Below, piece after piece: positions 7,611-17,403 of a stretch of 43,112 nt of DNA. Source of the stretch: JAUWQU01 sp964605095. Its GTDB lineage: Bacteria > Planctomycetota > Phycisphaerae > SM23-33. Position 1 is the stretch's first letter, and each line of letters begins with the position of its first letter. The stretch spans positions 1-43,112 of the forward strand of contig CAZSBS010000003.1 of NCBI GenBank assembly GCA_964605095.1. Direction: 5' to 3'. Under the pieces are notes generated by a model. That model was not told the origin of the DNA and did not search any database. It worked only from the letters and a program-made list of their open reading frames with translations. The translations under genes were made by a program, and so were the position numbers.

Positions 7611-10349
7611 TTACAGGCTCCTCGCCACTTCGACCGTCTTGTAGAACTCCAGCGTGTCACCTTCCTTGATGTCGTCGAATCCGGCGATTTTCAGGCCGCA
7701 TTCCATGCCGGACCGCACCTCGCGAACGTCATCCTTAAACCGCTTGAGGCTTTCCAGCGTCCGCTCGTCCATGACGACAATGTTGTTGCGGATTACGCGG
7801 AGGTGGGCGTTGCGGTTGACCACGCCGTCGAGCACGTGGCAGCCGGCGATACTGCCGACCCTCGACACCTTGAACACCTGCCGGATCTCGGCCCGGCCGA
7901 TGGTTTCCTCGCGAATCTCCGGGGTCAGGCCCTCTTCCAGGGCCTTGTGGATGTCGTCGATTATGTTGTAGATCACGCGGTAGACGCGGATGTCGACGCC
8001 CTTTTCCTCAGCCATCTGGCGTGCGGAGGAGTCGGGCACGACGTTGAAGCCGATTATCAGCGCTCCCGATGCCTCGGCCAGCGTGACGTCGCCGATGGTG
8101 ATCCCGCCGACGCCGGCATGGAGGATGTTCACCTTGGCCTCGGCGGTGCTGAGCTTCTCCAGCGAACCCGTCAGGGCCTCGATCGAGCCCTGAACGTCGG
8201 CCTTGATTATCAGAGGCACCTCGCTGGTCTGGCCCTGTGCGATCTTGCTCAGCAGGCTCTCGAGCGTGGCCTTGGGCCCGCTGGCAAGTTGGCGGGTCCG
8301 CATGCGCTGGCGGCGGTCATCGGCGGCCGTGCGGGCCTGGTCGAGGTCCGCGACGACATAGAACTTGTCGCCCGCCTCGGCCACGCCGTCCATGCCGGCT
8401 ATTTCCACTGGCGTGCTTGGCCCGGCCGAGGTGATCTCCTTGCCCTTGTCGTCGATCAGTTGGCGGACGCGCCCGTGGCTTCGGCCTGCCAGGACAATGT
8501 CGCCGACCTTGAGCGTGCCGTTTCGGACAAGCAGCCTGGCCAGGGGTCCGCGGGCGGGGTCGATCTCGGACTCGATTACGAACCCGCTGGCGGGGGCGCC
8601 GATCTCGGCCTTGAGCTCGAGCAGTTCCGCCTCGAGGCTCAGCACCTCGACCAGTTCGTCGATGCCCTTGCCCGTCGTAGCGGAGGTCTGGATGACTTCC
8701 ACGTTGCCGCCCCATTGCCGCGGATTCAGGCCGTGCTCGGCAATCTGGGCCATAGCCCGCTGGATGTTGGCGTTGGGCAGGTCCACCTTGTTGAGGGCCA
8801 CCACTATGGTCACCTTGGCGGCCTTGGCGTGGTTGATCGCCTCAATCGTCTGGGGCATCACGCCGTCGTCGGAGGCCACCACCAGCACTACCACGTCTGT
8901 CATGTTGGCCCCGCGAGCCCGCATGGCGGTGAAGGCCTCGTGGCCCGGGGTGTCCAGGAAGACCACGTGCTTGTCGCCCACGTCGTATCGGTAGCTGCCG
9001 ATGTGCTGGGTTATGCCGCCCGCCTCGCCGCCGGCGACGGCGGTGTGGCGGATGCGGTCCAGCAGCGATGTCTTGCCGTGGTCGACGTGCCCGAGGAACG
9101 TCACCACCGGCGCCCGACTGACCATCTCGCCGGCGGGGCGGGCCTCGATCTGATCGGCCACTTCCATCTCGGCCGTACGCTCGCGATGGATGTCTAGCTC
9201 GATGTCAAAATCGGCGACGGCCATCTCGGCCATCTCGATGCTTATGTTCTGGTTGGCGGTCACCATCGTGCCCGTTTCCATGAGCTTGCGGATGATTTCC
9301 GTGGCCTTCAGGCCGGTGGCGGCGGAGAGGCTCTTGACGGAGATCGGCTCGTCGATCTCCACTTTGCCCACCTTTACAGTCGGCCGGACCAGCCCTCCGC
9401 CTTTTCTGGCGACGGACGCGCGGTGCCTTCTCAGGCCTCCGCCGGCGGCGGCGGCGAGGCGGGCGGATCGCTCCTGGAGGTCGCGCTCTCGCCATTCTTG
9501 CCCCCCGTCGGTTGCGCCACCTTCGGCGCTGCGGCCCGTGCCGGCTCGGCGACGGGGGCTGCGACGCTTGCCCTTTTTCTTATCGTCGTCGGTGTCCTTG
9601 CCCTTGCCCTTGGTGGTCGTGGGGCCGCGCCCCGCCGTCGTTGGCGTCGGCTCGTCGGGAACTCCGGGCCTGACGATACGCGGTCCGACGCGCGTCGGAG
9701 TCGGCTGGCGGCGGCGGGGGGGTTCCATGTGCTCGGGGGCCTCGACGCGGACGATCCGCGGACCCCGCAGCTTGGCCGGGCGGGGGACCAACTGCGGCCC
9801 GGCCGGCATTATGCCGGGCTTGGCCGGCTCCGGCGGCTGGTCCTGGGCCGCCTCGGGCGGGGCCTGTTCGGTTGCTTCGGCCTGCTCGGCTGCGACCTGG
9901 GCAGGCTGGGCGGTCTCGGCCTCGGTCTCGGTCTCGGCCTCGACCTCAGTTGGGGCCGGAGGCTCGGCGATCTGCGATTCGACCAGCTCGGCCACGGCTG
10001 TGGCGGCGACGGCGGGCTCGGCCTCGACGGCCTGTGGCTCGGCGGCCGGCGATTCCGCAGGCTCAACTTCGGCCTCGGTGGGGGGGGACTCCGCGGTTTC
10101 GGCATGTTCGCCGTGGCGGCGGCTCTTGCGGGCCTCGGCACGCGCTTCTTCGAGGTCCACGTGTTCGGCAGTCTCAACCGCTGTCTGCGTCACATCGGGG
10201 CTGAACCACTCGCGCAGCGTCGCCTCCAGACCGGCAGACAGCGTCGCCATGTGGTTCTTGACGTCCAACCCCTCGGCGCGACACTTCTCGAGCATCGTCT
10301 TGCTCTTTACGCCGAGTTCTCTTGCAAGTTCAAAAATCCGTGTTGCCAA
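7611..10349 (-). CDS. infB: Translation initiation factor IF-2
   Basis: IF-2 is the GTPase that places initiator tRNA on the ribosome. I start it at a TTG at 10349 (LATRIFELARELGVKSK), because GGGAGG lies 5 bases upstream and this is the conserved IF2_N start; the product is 912 residues. IF2_N covers about 1-50. A long Ala/Glu/Pro-rich then Arg-rich linker runs to about 300, a second IF2_N-like segment to about 390, then the G domain with GHVDHGKTSLL (G1, about 420), DTPGHEAF (G3) and NKVDLP (G4). The beta-barrel and C-terminal fMet-tRNA-binding domains follow. The linker is acidic first and basic (KGKGKDTDDDKKKGKRR) later. It sits 102 bases after nusA. Confidence 0.96.
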   Translation of the reverse strand: MATRIFELARELGVKSKTMLEKCRAEGLDVKNHMATLSAGLEATLREWFSPDVTQTAVETAEHVDLEEARAEARKSRRHGEHAETAESPPTEAEVEPAESPAAEPQAVEAEPAVAATAVAELVESQIAEPPAPTEVEAETETEAETAQPAQVAAEQAEATEQAPPEAAQDQPPEPAKPGIMPAGPQLVPRPAKLRGPRIVRVEAPEHMEPPRRRQPTPTRVGPRIVRPGVPDEPTPTTAGRGPTTTKGKGKDTDDDKKKGKRRSPRRRAGTGRSAEGGATDGGQEWRERDLQERSARLAAAAGGGLRRHRASVARKGGGLVRPTVKVGKVEIDEPISVKSLSAATGLKATEIIRKLMETGTMVTANQNISIEMAEMAVADFDIELDIHRERTAEMEVADQIEARPAGEMVSRAPVVTFLGHVDHGKTSLLDRIRHTAVAGGEAGGITQHIGSYRYDVGDKHVVFLDTPGHEAFTAMRARGANMTDVVVLVVASDDGVMPQTIEAINHAKAAKVTIVVALNKVDLPNANIQRAMAQIAEHGLNPRQWGGNVEVIQTSATTGKGIDELVEVLSLEAELLELKAEIGAPASGFVIESEIDPARGPLARLLVRNGTLKVGDIVLAGRSHGRVRQLIDDKGKEITSAGPSTPVEIAGMDGVAEAGDKFYVVADLDQARTAADDRRQRMRTRQLASGPKATLESLLSKIAQGQTSEVPLIIKADVQGSIEALTGSLEKLSTAEAKVNILHAGVGGITIGDVTLAEASGALIIGFNVVPDSSARQMAEEKGVDIRVYRVIYNIIDDIHKALEEGLTPEIREETIGRAEIRQVFKVSRVGSIAGCHVLDGVVNRNAHLRVIRNNIVVMDERTLESLKRFKDDVREVRSGMECGLKIAGFDDIKEGDTLEFYKTVEVARSL

Positions 10350-10394
10350 GAAAGCCTCCCGGCAATGTAAAATCAGCAACTACAACCAGTCACA

Positions 10395-10435
10395 ATCCCC
10401 GACCGAAACGATCGGCCGGGCTGTTCGCCCAAAAT
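10395..10435 (-). promoter_or_regulatory. Hairpin in the nusA-infB spacer
   Basis: On the minus strand CCGGCCGA and TTCGGTCGG can pair around a TCGT loop with one mismatch (plus strand 10399-10420). There is no T run after it, so it is not an intrinsic terminator. It could be an mRNA-stability or processing element between nusA and infB. This is seen in sequence only. Confidence 0.35.
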
Positions 10436-10451
10436 GGCGATCACGGCCGGC

Positions 10452-11870
<1,419 letters not shown>

Positions 11871-11923
11871 ATCGGTTCCAGGTTGTCTGGGGGCCCGGCG
11901 AATGAGCCCGCAACACAGGCAAC

Positions 11924-11950
11924 AAAAAAAGTGGGTCGCCTCGCCCACTT
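11924..11950 (-). terminator. Intrinsic terminator upstream of nusA
   Basis: On the minus strand, AAGTGGG pairs with CCCACTT around an 8-base loop and is followed by an uninterrupted T run (the A run at 11924-11930 on the plus strand; two of its bases are in the stem). It is the best-formed terminator in the window. It lies between an apparent promoter at 12389-12416 and nusA, so it either ends a short non-coding RNA or attenuates the nusA operon. Confidence 0.8.
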
Positions 11951-12382
11951 CCAAGCCTCAGCCTCGTTGCGTTGCGGGTCCAGCACCATCCGGGCCCGTA
12001 ATAGTATGCAGGTTCCTACGGAGCCCGGCGCGTTTTGCACACACCGAACGAAACGTGCCCCCGCCGGAGCCTTCCATGGAAGACTACCAACGCGGGCAGC
12101 GCCGAGGTGGCCTTATGCCTTGCCACCGGCTTGGATCCTGGTCAGGCACAACATTGTTCTACAAACTCCTGGCCTGATGGTTCTCGTCGCCATCACTATC
12201 CGCACGCACACGCCATTCCGGCGGCATCGGTCGCCGGTAAGGCGCGGCCTAAACGTAACTCTTTGCCAGTACTCACCATGCGTTTCGTGTATACACACTC
12301 CCCGTCCGCGCCCGGTCCAGCCTTGAAAGGCCCATGGCCCCGAGGGCGGCGAGGCGACTGCATCAATCGCTGACTACGCAGA
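11924..12382 (-). ncRNA. Candidate structured RNA or nusA operon leader, about 460 nt
   Basis: This minus-strand segment has no convincing protein gene but is bounded by a good promoter (12389-12416) and the terminator at 11924-11950. It is rich in hairpins. One pairs CCGGGC and CCGTA with TACGG and GCCCGG around a 16-base loop with a one-base bulge (within 11985-12031). Others are GGTGGC/GCCACC (about 12110-12131), CCGGCG/CGCCGG (about 12216-12240), TCAGGC/GCCTGA, and the palindromes CTTCCATGGAAG and GTGTATACAC. I looked for landmarks of RNase P RNA, tmRNA, SRP RNA and 6S RNA and did not find them. Covariation is unknown, so both a free RNA and an attenuator leader remain possible. Confidence 0.5.
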
Positions 12383-12388
12383 TTACAA

Positions 12389-12416
12389 ATTATAGAAACT
12401 GCCCAAGGCCCGTCAA
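12389..12416 (-). promoter_or_regulatory. Sigma70-type promoter reading toward nusA
   Basis: On the minus strand TTGACG (12416-12411) is followed after 16 bases by a perfect TATAAT (12394-12389). Transcription would begin near 12382 and run through the hairpin-rich segment to the terminator at 11924 and, on read-through, into nusA. No other gene on this strand lies upstream for more than 1 kb, so this is the likely operon promoter. Confidence 0.6.
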
Positions 12417-12519
12417 CAAAAATCCCCGCACATGTCCCACATTGGGACCAACCTGAGTTTCCGGCACAAGCGGATGTCTGATTTGACTCCGATGGCGTTT
12501 TGCCGAATCGCGAGTCTTT

Positions 12520-12602
12520 ATTGCGGATTGCGGATTGTCCCGGCGCGCCGGGACGGATTTCCATCTCCCAAGCCTTGGCCGGGGCAATCCGCAATCCGCA
12601 AT
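12520..12602. repeat. Inverted repeat with heptamer arms
   Basis: Arms of 18 bases, ATTGCGGATTGCGGATTG at 12520-12537 and its exact reverse complement at 12585-12602, are each two and a half copies of the heptamer ATTGCGG. The 47-base loop begins with a perfect 16-base palindrome, TCCCGGCGCGCCGGGA (12538-12553). It lies between the divergent nusA promoter and the peptidase gene. The stretch 12417-12849 holds no gene that I can support. Confidence 0.85.
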
Positions 12603-12824
12603 GAATTCCAGGCAGTCAAACAATGGTATAACCTTAAAATAAATATACTTACATGAATGTTGGTCATCGGATTCTCGGGTAGCCGGCCTGTTCGCTTCAG
12701 CGAGCGGGGACGGCAGGAGAGGGCATGCGACTTCTCTCTTTCCCAAACTCGCCCCGGTGCAAGACGGTACGTATATTGTCCTTGGAGGAATCGTCGTGCA
12801 GCGCGGCTTAAGACGCGGCTTAAC

Positions 12825-12841
12825 ATGAATCTGCGATTCAT
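12825..12841 (+). other. Small hairpin just before the peptidase start
   Basis: ATGAATC and GATTCAT pair around a TGC loop, ending 8 bases before the ATG at 12850 where a ribosome-binding site would lie. A direct repeat of CGCGGCTTAA precedes it (about 12802-12824). It may limit initiation, but this is inference from position only. Confidence 0.35.
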
Positions 12842-12849
12842 CCTAAAAC

Positions 12850-14043
12850 ATGAAAAGACAATGCCCTAAGCCTCTGTCCCTACTACCTTCCTTACGGAAC
12901 ACCCTCTTCGTGCGCCGCTTGGGCCTGCTGGCCGGGGCGCTGGCTCTTTTCGCCCTGGGTTGGGCATTGCCCGCGCGGGCCGGGCCAAGTTCCTCTCGCG
13001 ATTATCAGGGCGAGGCCAAGGGCATCGCCGCAAAGCAGCTCGAGCAGTTCGGCAAGGGCTACTCGGCCCGCTACGACAATAACCGGCACATCCTGTACGT
13101 CAGCGCGCTGGACGAGGCCCATCTCAAAGAGACCATCGGGCTCCTGGCCGCCTTCACGGAGGCCTACCGGCGCACGCTGGCCAGCGACCGCGGCGAGGGC
13201 AACATCACTGTCGTGCTGCCGACCGCCGAGGACTACAAGAAGCTTGAACTTCCATTCCCGGATTGCGTGGGCTTTTACAGCTACGCCGGCCGGCGGCTGG
13301 TGGCTATCGACCGCGGGCGGACGCTGATCCACGAGTTCACCCACGCACTGCACCACGCGGACATGACCGCCTCCCGCCAGAGCCACCCGATCTGGATCGC
13401 CGAGGGCCTGGCCACGCTCTTCGAGGCGAGCACGATTACCCCGTCGGGCCTGGTGCCAAAACTCGACATGCGCCTGGCCACCCTCCAGAAAGCCATCCGT
13501 GAGAAAAAAACCTTCCCCCTGAAGGACCTGCTCTCGATGGGCCGCAAGCCGTTCATGCAGGATGCGGCCGTGGCGTACGCCCAGGCCCGCTACCTTATGT
13601 ACTACCTCTACGAGCGAGGCCGGCTCGACGACTTCTACAGCCGCTACAAGAACACCTTCACCCACGACCCGCAGGGCATCGCGGCCTTCGAGGCGGCCGC
13701 GGGCAACAAGCTGTTCATCATCGACCGTGATTGGCAGAAGTGGGTTTTGGACAAGGCCCTGCCGTCATCCGAGCGCCGCTGCCGCCAGGGCCGGCTCGGC
13801 CTGGAGCTTCAGCGCGTGGCCCAGGGCGCCAAGATCGTCGGCTTGCAGGACGCCTCCGCCGCCAAGACGGCCGGGCGGCTGAAGGTCGGCGACATCATCG
13901 AGCAATTCAACGGCCAGGCCATCCGGAACGAAGCCGAACTCGCCGCCGCCATCCGCTCCGCCGGCGCCATGCAGACCGTCAAGGTCCAACTCCTCCGCAA
14001 CAGCCGGCGAATGACAGTCCTGCAGCCGCTGGGCGGAGCGTAG
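12850..14043 (+). CDS. Secreted gluzincin-type metallopeptidase (DUF1570-like) with C-terminal PDZ
   Basis: 397 residues. A charged start (MKRQCPKP) and a hydrophobic stretch at about 24-42 ending PARAG form a signal peptide, so the enzyme acts outside the cytoplasm. HEFTH at 161-165 is a zinc-binding HExxH, and Glu185 in WIAEG, 20 residues on, fits the third ligand of gluzincins. Surrounding text (LIHEFTHALHH, PIWIAEGLATLFE) matches DUF1570/peptidase MA-like proteins that are abundant in planctomycetes. Residues about 305-395 form a PDZ domain (RLGLELQ, KTAGRLKVGDIIEQFNG). No substrate is known. The ATG at 12850 has no good ribosome-binding site. It stands alone on the plus strand, convergent with the purine permease. 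Confidence 0.82.
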   Translation: MKRQCPKPLSLLPSLRNTLFVRRLGLLAGALALFALGWALPARAGPSSSRDYQGEAKGIAAKQLEQFGKGYSARYDNNRHILYVSALDEAHLKETIGLLAAFTEAYRRTLASDRGEGNITVVLPTAEDYKKLELPFPDCVGFYSYAGRRLVAIDRGRTLIHEFTHALHHADMTASRQSHPIWIAEGLATLFEASTITPSGLVPKLDMRLATLQKAIREKKTFPLKDLLSMGRKPFMQDAAVAYAQARYLMYYLYERGRLDDFYSRYKNTFTHDPQGIAAFEAAAGNKLFIIDRDWQKWVLDKALPSSERRCRQGRLGLELQRVAQGAKIVGLQDASAAKTAGRLKVGDIIEQFNGQAIRNEAELAAAIRSAGAMQTVKVQLLRNSRRMTVLQPLGGA

Positions 14044-14048
14044 TGCCG

Positions 14049-14144
14049 AAATGATGAATGCCACGAATGATAAATGCCAAGTGGAGATCCCAGGCTTGCC
14101 GCTTAGCGCCTGAAGGCTCTTGGCATTCCTGGCATTCATCATTT
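14049..14144. repeat. Imperfect inverted repeat between convergent genes
   Basis: An arm starting AAATGATGAATGCC (14049) is mirrored by GGCATTCATCATTT ending at 14144, with 19 of 20 bases pairing before a 7-base extra heptamer in the left arm; the CCAAG/CTTGG ends also pair. The arms are built of heptamers (AATGATG, AATGCCA, AATGATA). It sits between the peptidase stop (14043) and the permease stop (14182) and could act as a two-way terminator. Confidence 0.75.
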
Positions 14145-14181
14145 GGGCATTGAACATTGCGGCCAGGCTCGGCCGCCACCG

Positions 14182-15603
14182 TTACTTCATCGCGCCGGTC
14201 AGAATGCCCACGGCGTATTGCAGGACGAACAGGGCAGCGAAGACGTAGACTATGGCCGGGCACTGGCGGGCCTTGCCGGAGATCAGCTTGGCGAATGCGT
14301 AGCTGATGAAGCCGATGGCGATGCCCGTGGCGATCGAGAACGTAAAGGCCATCCCGGTCATGGCCAGGAAGGCCGGCAATGATTCGGTGATGTCGTCCCA
14401 CTCGATTTCCCGCATGGCACGCATCATCATAGCCCCGACGATTATCAGGGCAGGGGCGATCATCGGATAGCGAAGGATGGGGTCGCCCCACGACGTCGTG
14501 CCGACCGTAACTCCGCCGCCGATCATCCGCACCAGCGGCTGAAAGAAAAGCGCCGCCAGCATGCACAGCCCGGCGACGATTGCGGCAAGCCCCGTCCGCG
14601 CCCCGGCCGCCACACCGGTGATGGACTCGATGTAGCTGGTGACCGTGCTCGTGCCCAGGCACCCGCCGGCGATTGTGCCCAATGCGTCGGCCGTAAGGGC
14701 TCGCTCAGCCGACGGGAGCTTGCCGTCCTTGGTCATCAGGTTTGCCCTGCTGCCCACGGCCACCAACGTGCCGACGGTGTCGAACATATCCATGAACAGC
14801 AGTATGAACCCCAGCGTCAGCACCTCGGCGACGTGCGGGCCGGCAAGCTTGCCCGGCAGCGATCTGAAGCCGTCGATGAATCCCGTGGCCGTGACCTCCA
14901 GGCCGCCAGGCATGCCGACCAGCCCGTGATACGTGACAGCCTCGACGCCCCATATCCGCCCGACGGCCCACGTTGCGGCCGTGGCGGCGAGTATGCCCAA
15001 CAGGATCGCCCCGCGAACGTGCAGCGCCATCAGCACCAGAATGATGGCAAGCCCAAGCAGCGTGAGGGCGGCCACGTAGTTTCCGTGCAGGTCCGCCAGG
15101 GCCACGAATGTTGCGGGATTGGGCTTGATCAGGTTTCCCCACTCGAAGCCGATCAGGGCGATGAACAGCCCGATGCCCGCCGCGATGCCGCTCTTGAGGG
15201 CGTCGGGTATCGCGTTGAGCAGCATGGACCGCACGCCGAACCTCGCCAGCAGCACGAAGACCGCCCCAACCACCACCGTAAGGGCCATCGCCTCCTGCCA
15301 GGAGAGCTTGAAGGCCCCGGCGGCCGCGCCCACGCCGCAGAGCGTGAAGACGAAGAAGAAGTTCTCCCCCATTCCCGGCGCCAGTGCTATGGGATAGTTT
15401 GCCAGCAGCCCCATCAGCACGCACGCGATGGCGGAAGCAATGCACGTTGCCATGAACACGCCGTCGGCGTCCATGCCCGTCTTGCTCAGCACTGCCGGCT
15501 GAACGAAGAGGATATAGCTCATGGCCATGAAGGTGGTAAGCCCGCCGACAACCTCCCGGCCCACCGTGCTGCCCCGCTGCCGTATCTGGAAGCTAAACGC
15601 CAT
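14182..15603 (-). CDS. NCS2 family (AzgA-like) purine permease
   Basis: 473 residues, an inner-membrane protein with about 12-14 hydrophobic segments. It belongs to the AzgA-like branch of nucleobase:cation symporters (adenine/guanine/hypoxanthine). Typical motifs are seen: GLTTFMAMSYILFVQPAVLS near the start, ALAPGMGENFFFVF, LLFMDMFDTVGTLVAVG and the helix-start GTSTVTSYIESITGVAAGAR. The length fits the family (430-480). AGGAAGGAG lies 7 bases before the ATG. No purine-metabolism gene is adjacent, so the exact base carried cannot be told. A possible promoter is at 15646-15675. Confidence 0.92.
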   Translation of the reverse strand: MAFSFQIRQRGSTVGREVVGGLTTFMAMSYILFVQPAVLSKTGMDADGVFMATCIASAIACVLMGLLANYPIALAPGMGENFFFVFTLCGVGAAAGAFKLSWQEAMALTVVVGAVFVLLARFGVRSMLLNAIPDALKSGIAAGIGLFIALIGFEWGNLIKPNPATFVALADLHGNYVAALTLLGLAIILVLMALHVRGAILLGILAATAATWAVGRIWGVEAVTYHGLVGMPGGLEVTATGFIDGFRSLPGKLAGPHVAEVLTLGFILLFMDMFDTVGTLVAVGSRANLMTKDGKLPSAERALTADALGTIAGGCLGTSTVTSYIESITGVAAGARTGLAAIVAGLCMLAALFFQPLVRMIGGGVTVGTTSWGDPILRYPMIAPALIIVGAMMMRAMREIEWDDITESLPAFLAMTGMAFTFSIATGIAIGFISYAFAKLISGKARQCPAIVYVFAALFVLQYAVGILTGAMK

Positions 15604-15645
15604 GGTCAGGCTCCTTCCTTGATCTGACGGACACGATCAGCCGCG

Positions 15646-15675
15646 ATTGTTCACCGAAACGTGCGGTCTTGTCAA
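15646..15675 (-). promoter_or_regulatory. Possible promoter of the purine permease
   Basis: On the minus strand a consensus TTGACA (15675-15670) is followed after 18 bases by AACAAT (15651-15646), a 4/6 match to the -10 box. It is 43 bases before the permease start, in the gap downstream of the GH130 gene. Confidence 0.42.
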
Positions 15676-15731
15676 CAGTCTGGCGCAGGGCCTTTGGCGC
15701 AGGGCCTTTGGCTCGGCGCGGGCTTCGTCAA

Positions 15732-17282
15732 TCACTTTCCGTTTCCGTTGGCGATGAGGGAGCGGATGAGCTCGTCGGTGTTGATGGCGCACATGGTGGT
15801 GTATCGGTCCGTAAGCGCGAACGGCATGTAGAGTGTATCGCCGTGGATCATGGCGCCGCAGGTGTAGACGACGTTGGGCACGTAGCCATACTGCTCGGAC
15901 GGCCCCGCACTCACCAGGGGCTTGCTCAGCCGGCCTCGGACCTTCAGCGGGTTGTCGAGGTCCAGCAGCATCGCGCCGATTGAGTACTTCCGCATCGGCC
16001 CGACTCCGTGTATCAGCAGCAGCCAGCCCTCGGGTGTTTCTATCGGCGATCCGCAGTTGCCCATTTGCAGCAGGTTCCACGGCGCGTACGGCCCTGCCAG
16101 CGGCGTGGCGGTCTCCCAGAAATGCACCATGTCCGAGTACATGATGTACAGGTTCATGCCGTCTATCCGGGAGCACATGGCGTAGTGCCCGTTGATCCTC
16201 CGCGGAAACAGGGCCATGCCCTTGTCCAACGCGGCGGCGCCGTTGATCGAGTGGACCTCGATCTGCTTGTAGTCCTTGGTGCGGATGAGCATCGGCAGGA
16301 TCCGCGTGCCGTCGTAAGCGGTATAGGTGCCGAAGTATTCGACGGAACCGTCGTTCTCGACGAATCGAACCATGCGGAGGTCCTCGACGCCGTGCGCCTC
16401 TTCCTGCGTGGCCGGATAGAGCACCAGTTGGGTAATGTCGGCCTTGGGCGGCAGGCTGACGTGGTAGTTCGACCGCGCCAGCCAGATCATGGTCTCGATA
16501 GCCTGGCTGGAGCCCCTGGCCGAGGGATCGTTCTTGCGGAACTCGGCCACGGCGTGGTTGAGTTCCGTGATCGTGAAGGAGTCCTTGAGCATTGACAGCA
16601 CTTTCTCGACGACCCGCATGCCGCGGAGGCCCATTTCCCGTAGTCTGCGGAGGATAAGGTGCTTGAGGAATTGCTGATCGGGCGAGACTTGCGCCCGCGC
16701 CAGGGTGGTCGGCGGCGGGTCCAGCGTCACTTCCCCGCTGGTGCCGATTACGCCTGTGCGGAACACAATGGACGAGATATGCCCCTCGCCGGTGGCCCGC
16801 AGGCTCATTAGGAACCGCACCGCGCCATCCGGCACGTTGGCCTGGTCGGGGTGCGGCACTATCGAGGGGTTGAACAGCGCCACTCCCTCGATCGCGTACT
16901 CCATCGTCAGGTACGCACCTGCCAGTTTCCGGCGCCGGGGCGACCAGTCCGCCTGCCACCCGATCAACGCCTGGGCCTGGCGGTAATGGGCCTCGAAAGC
17001 CGACGGCAGGTCCATGTGGCGCTGGCCGTACGCGGCGAGGATCTCTTCGAGGCAGCCCGCCACGCGGTCATCAGGCAGTTGGCCGATCCGCTCGAACAGC
17101 GAGGCCAGCCTGGTCCCCAAGGGGATCATCGGCAGTTGCACAAGGTGTGTCTCGTCGCCGTAGAGGCTGACCGGCAGTCGCCTCACGGCCGGGCCGGGGC
17201 CGTCCTCGCCGCCCGCACAGGCATGCCCGGTCGCTATGGCCGGGCCTTGGGATGCGTCTTGAGAGCGATCAGTCTTGGTCAT
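15732..17282 (-). CDS. GH130 family glycoside phosphorylase/hydrolase
   Basis: 516 residues from the ATG at 17282 (MTKTDRSQ); an ATG at 17342 would add 20 residues. The C-terminal two thirds is a GH130 five-bladed propeller: GVEDLRMVRF (about 298-307, holding the conserved Asp301), DKGMALFPRRINGHYAM, IETPEGWLLLIHGVG and GYVPNVVYTCGAMIHGD. GH130 enzymes mostly split beta-mannosides with phosphate or water. The roughly 200-residue N-terminal helical extension is longer than in classic members (about 350 residues). No signal peptide is visible, so it is cytoplasmic. It lies 122 bases downstream of the GT4 fusion gene on the same strand, suggesting joint work on one mannose-containing glycan. The exact substrate cannot be told. 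Confidence 0.88.
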   Translation of the reverse strand: MTKTDRSQDASQGPAIATGHACAGGEDGPGPAVRRLPVSLYGDETHLVQLPMIPLGTRLASLFERIGQLPDDRVAGCLEEILAAYGQRHMDLPSAFEAHYRQAQALIGWQADWSPRRRKLAGAYLTMEYAIEGVALFNPSIVPHPDQANVPDGAVRFLMSLRATGEGHISSIVFRTGVIGTSGEVTLDPPPTTLARAQVSPDQQFLKHLILRRLREMGLRGMRVVEKVLSMLKDSFTITELNHAVAEFRKNDPSARGSSQAIETMIWLARSNYHVSLPPKADITQLVLYPATQEEAHGVEDLRMVRFVENDGSVEYFGTYTAYDGTRILPMLIRTKDYKQIEVHSINGAAALDKGMALFPRRINGHYAMCSRIDGMNLYIMYSDMVHFWETATPLAGPYAPWNLLQMGNCGSPIETPEGWLLLIHGVGPMRKYSIGAMLLDLDNPLKVRGRLSKPLVSAGPSEQYGYVPNVVYTCGAMIHGDTLYMPFALTDRYTTMCAINTDELIRSLIANGNGK

Positions 17283-17403
17283 TATGCGAAGGTCGCTTTC
17301 TCTGTTCTGAAAAGACGGTAGTAGGTGGACGGGGCGCAGCATGGCGACAGCCCTCGTCCTCGTCCTCGTCCTCTGCTTTTTCCTTCATCGGGTGAGCCGA
17401 AGG

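Noticed and set aside
9423..10370. 315-codon plus-strand ORF opposite the IF-2 linker
   Set aside because: Low-complexity Gly/Leu text produced by the Ala/Glu/Pro-rich linker on the other strand.
11924..12382. RNase P RNA, tmRNA, SRP RNA or 6S RNA before nusA
   Set aside because: None of the landmark sequences (GAGGAAAGTC, tRNA-like ends with a tag frame, the GGAAGGAAGCAGC-like loop) was found, so only an unknown RNA or leader is proposed.
12657..12869. Short plus-strand ORF overlapping the peptidase start
   Set aside because: No protein-like pattern. It shares only the last few codons with the peptidase leader in another frame.
15637..16959. 440-codon minus-strand ORF overlapping the GH130 gene
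   Set aside because: Same strand, different frame; Arg/Pro/His-rich shadow. The GH130 frame has clear family motifs.
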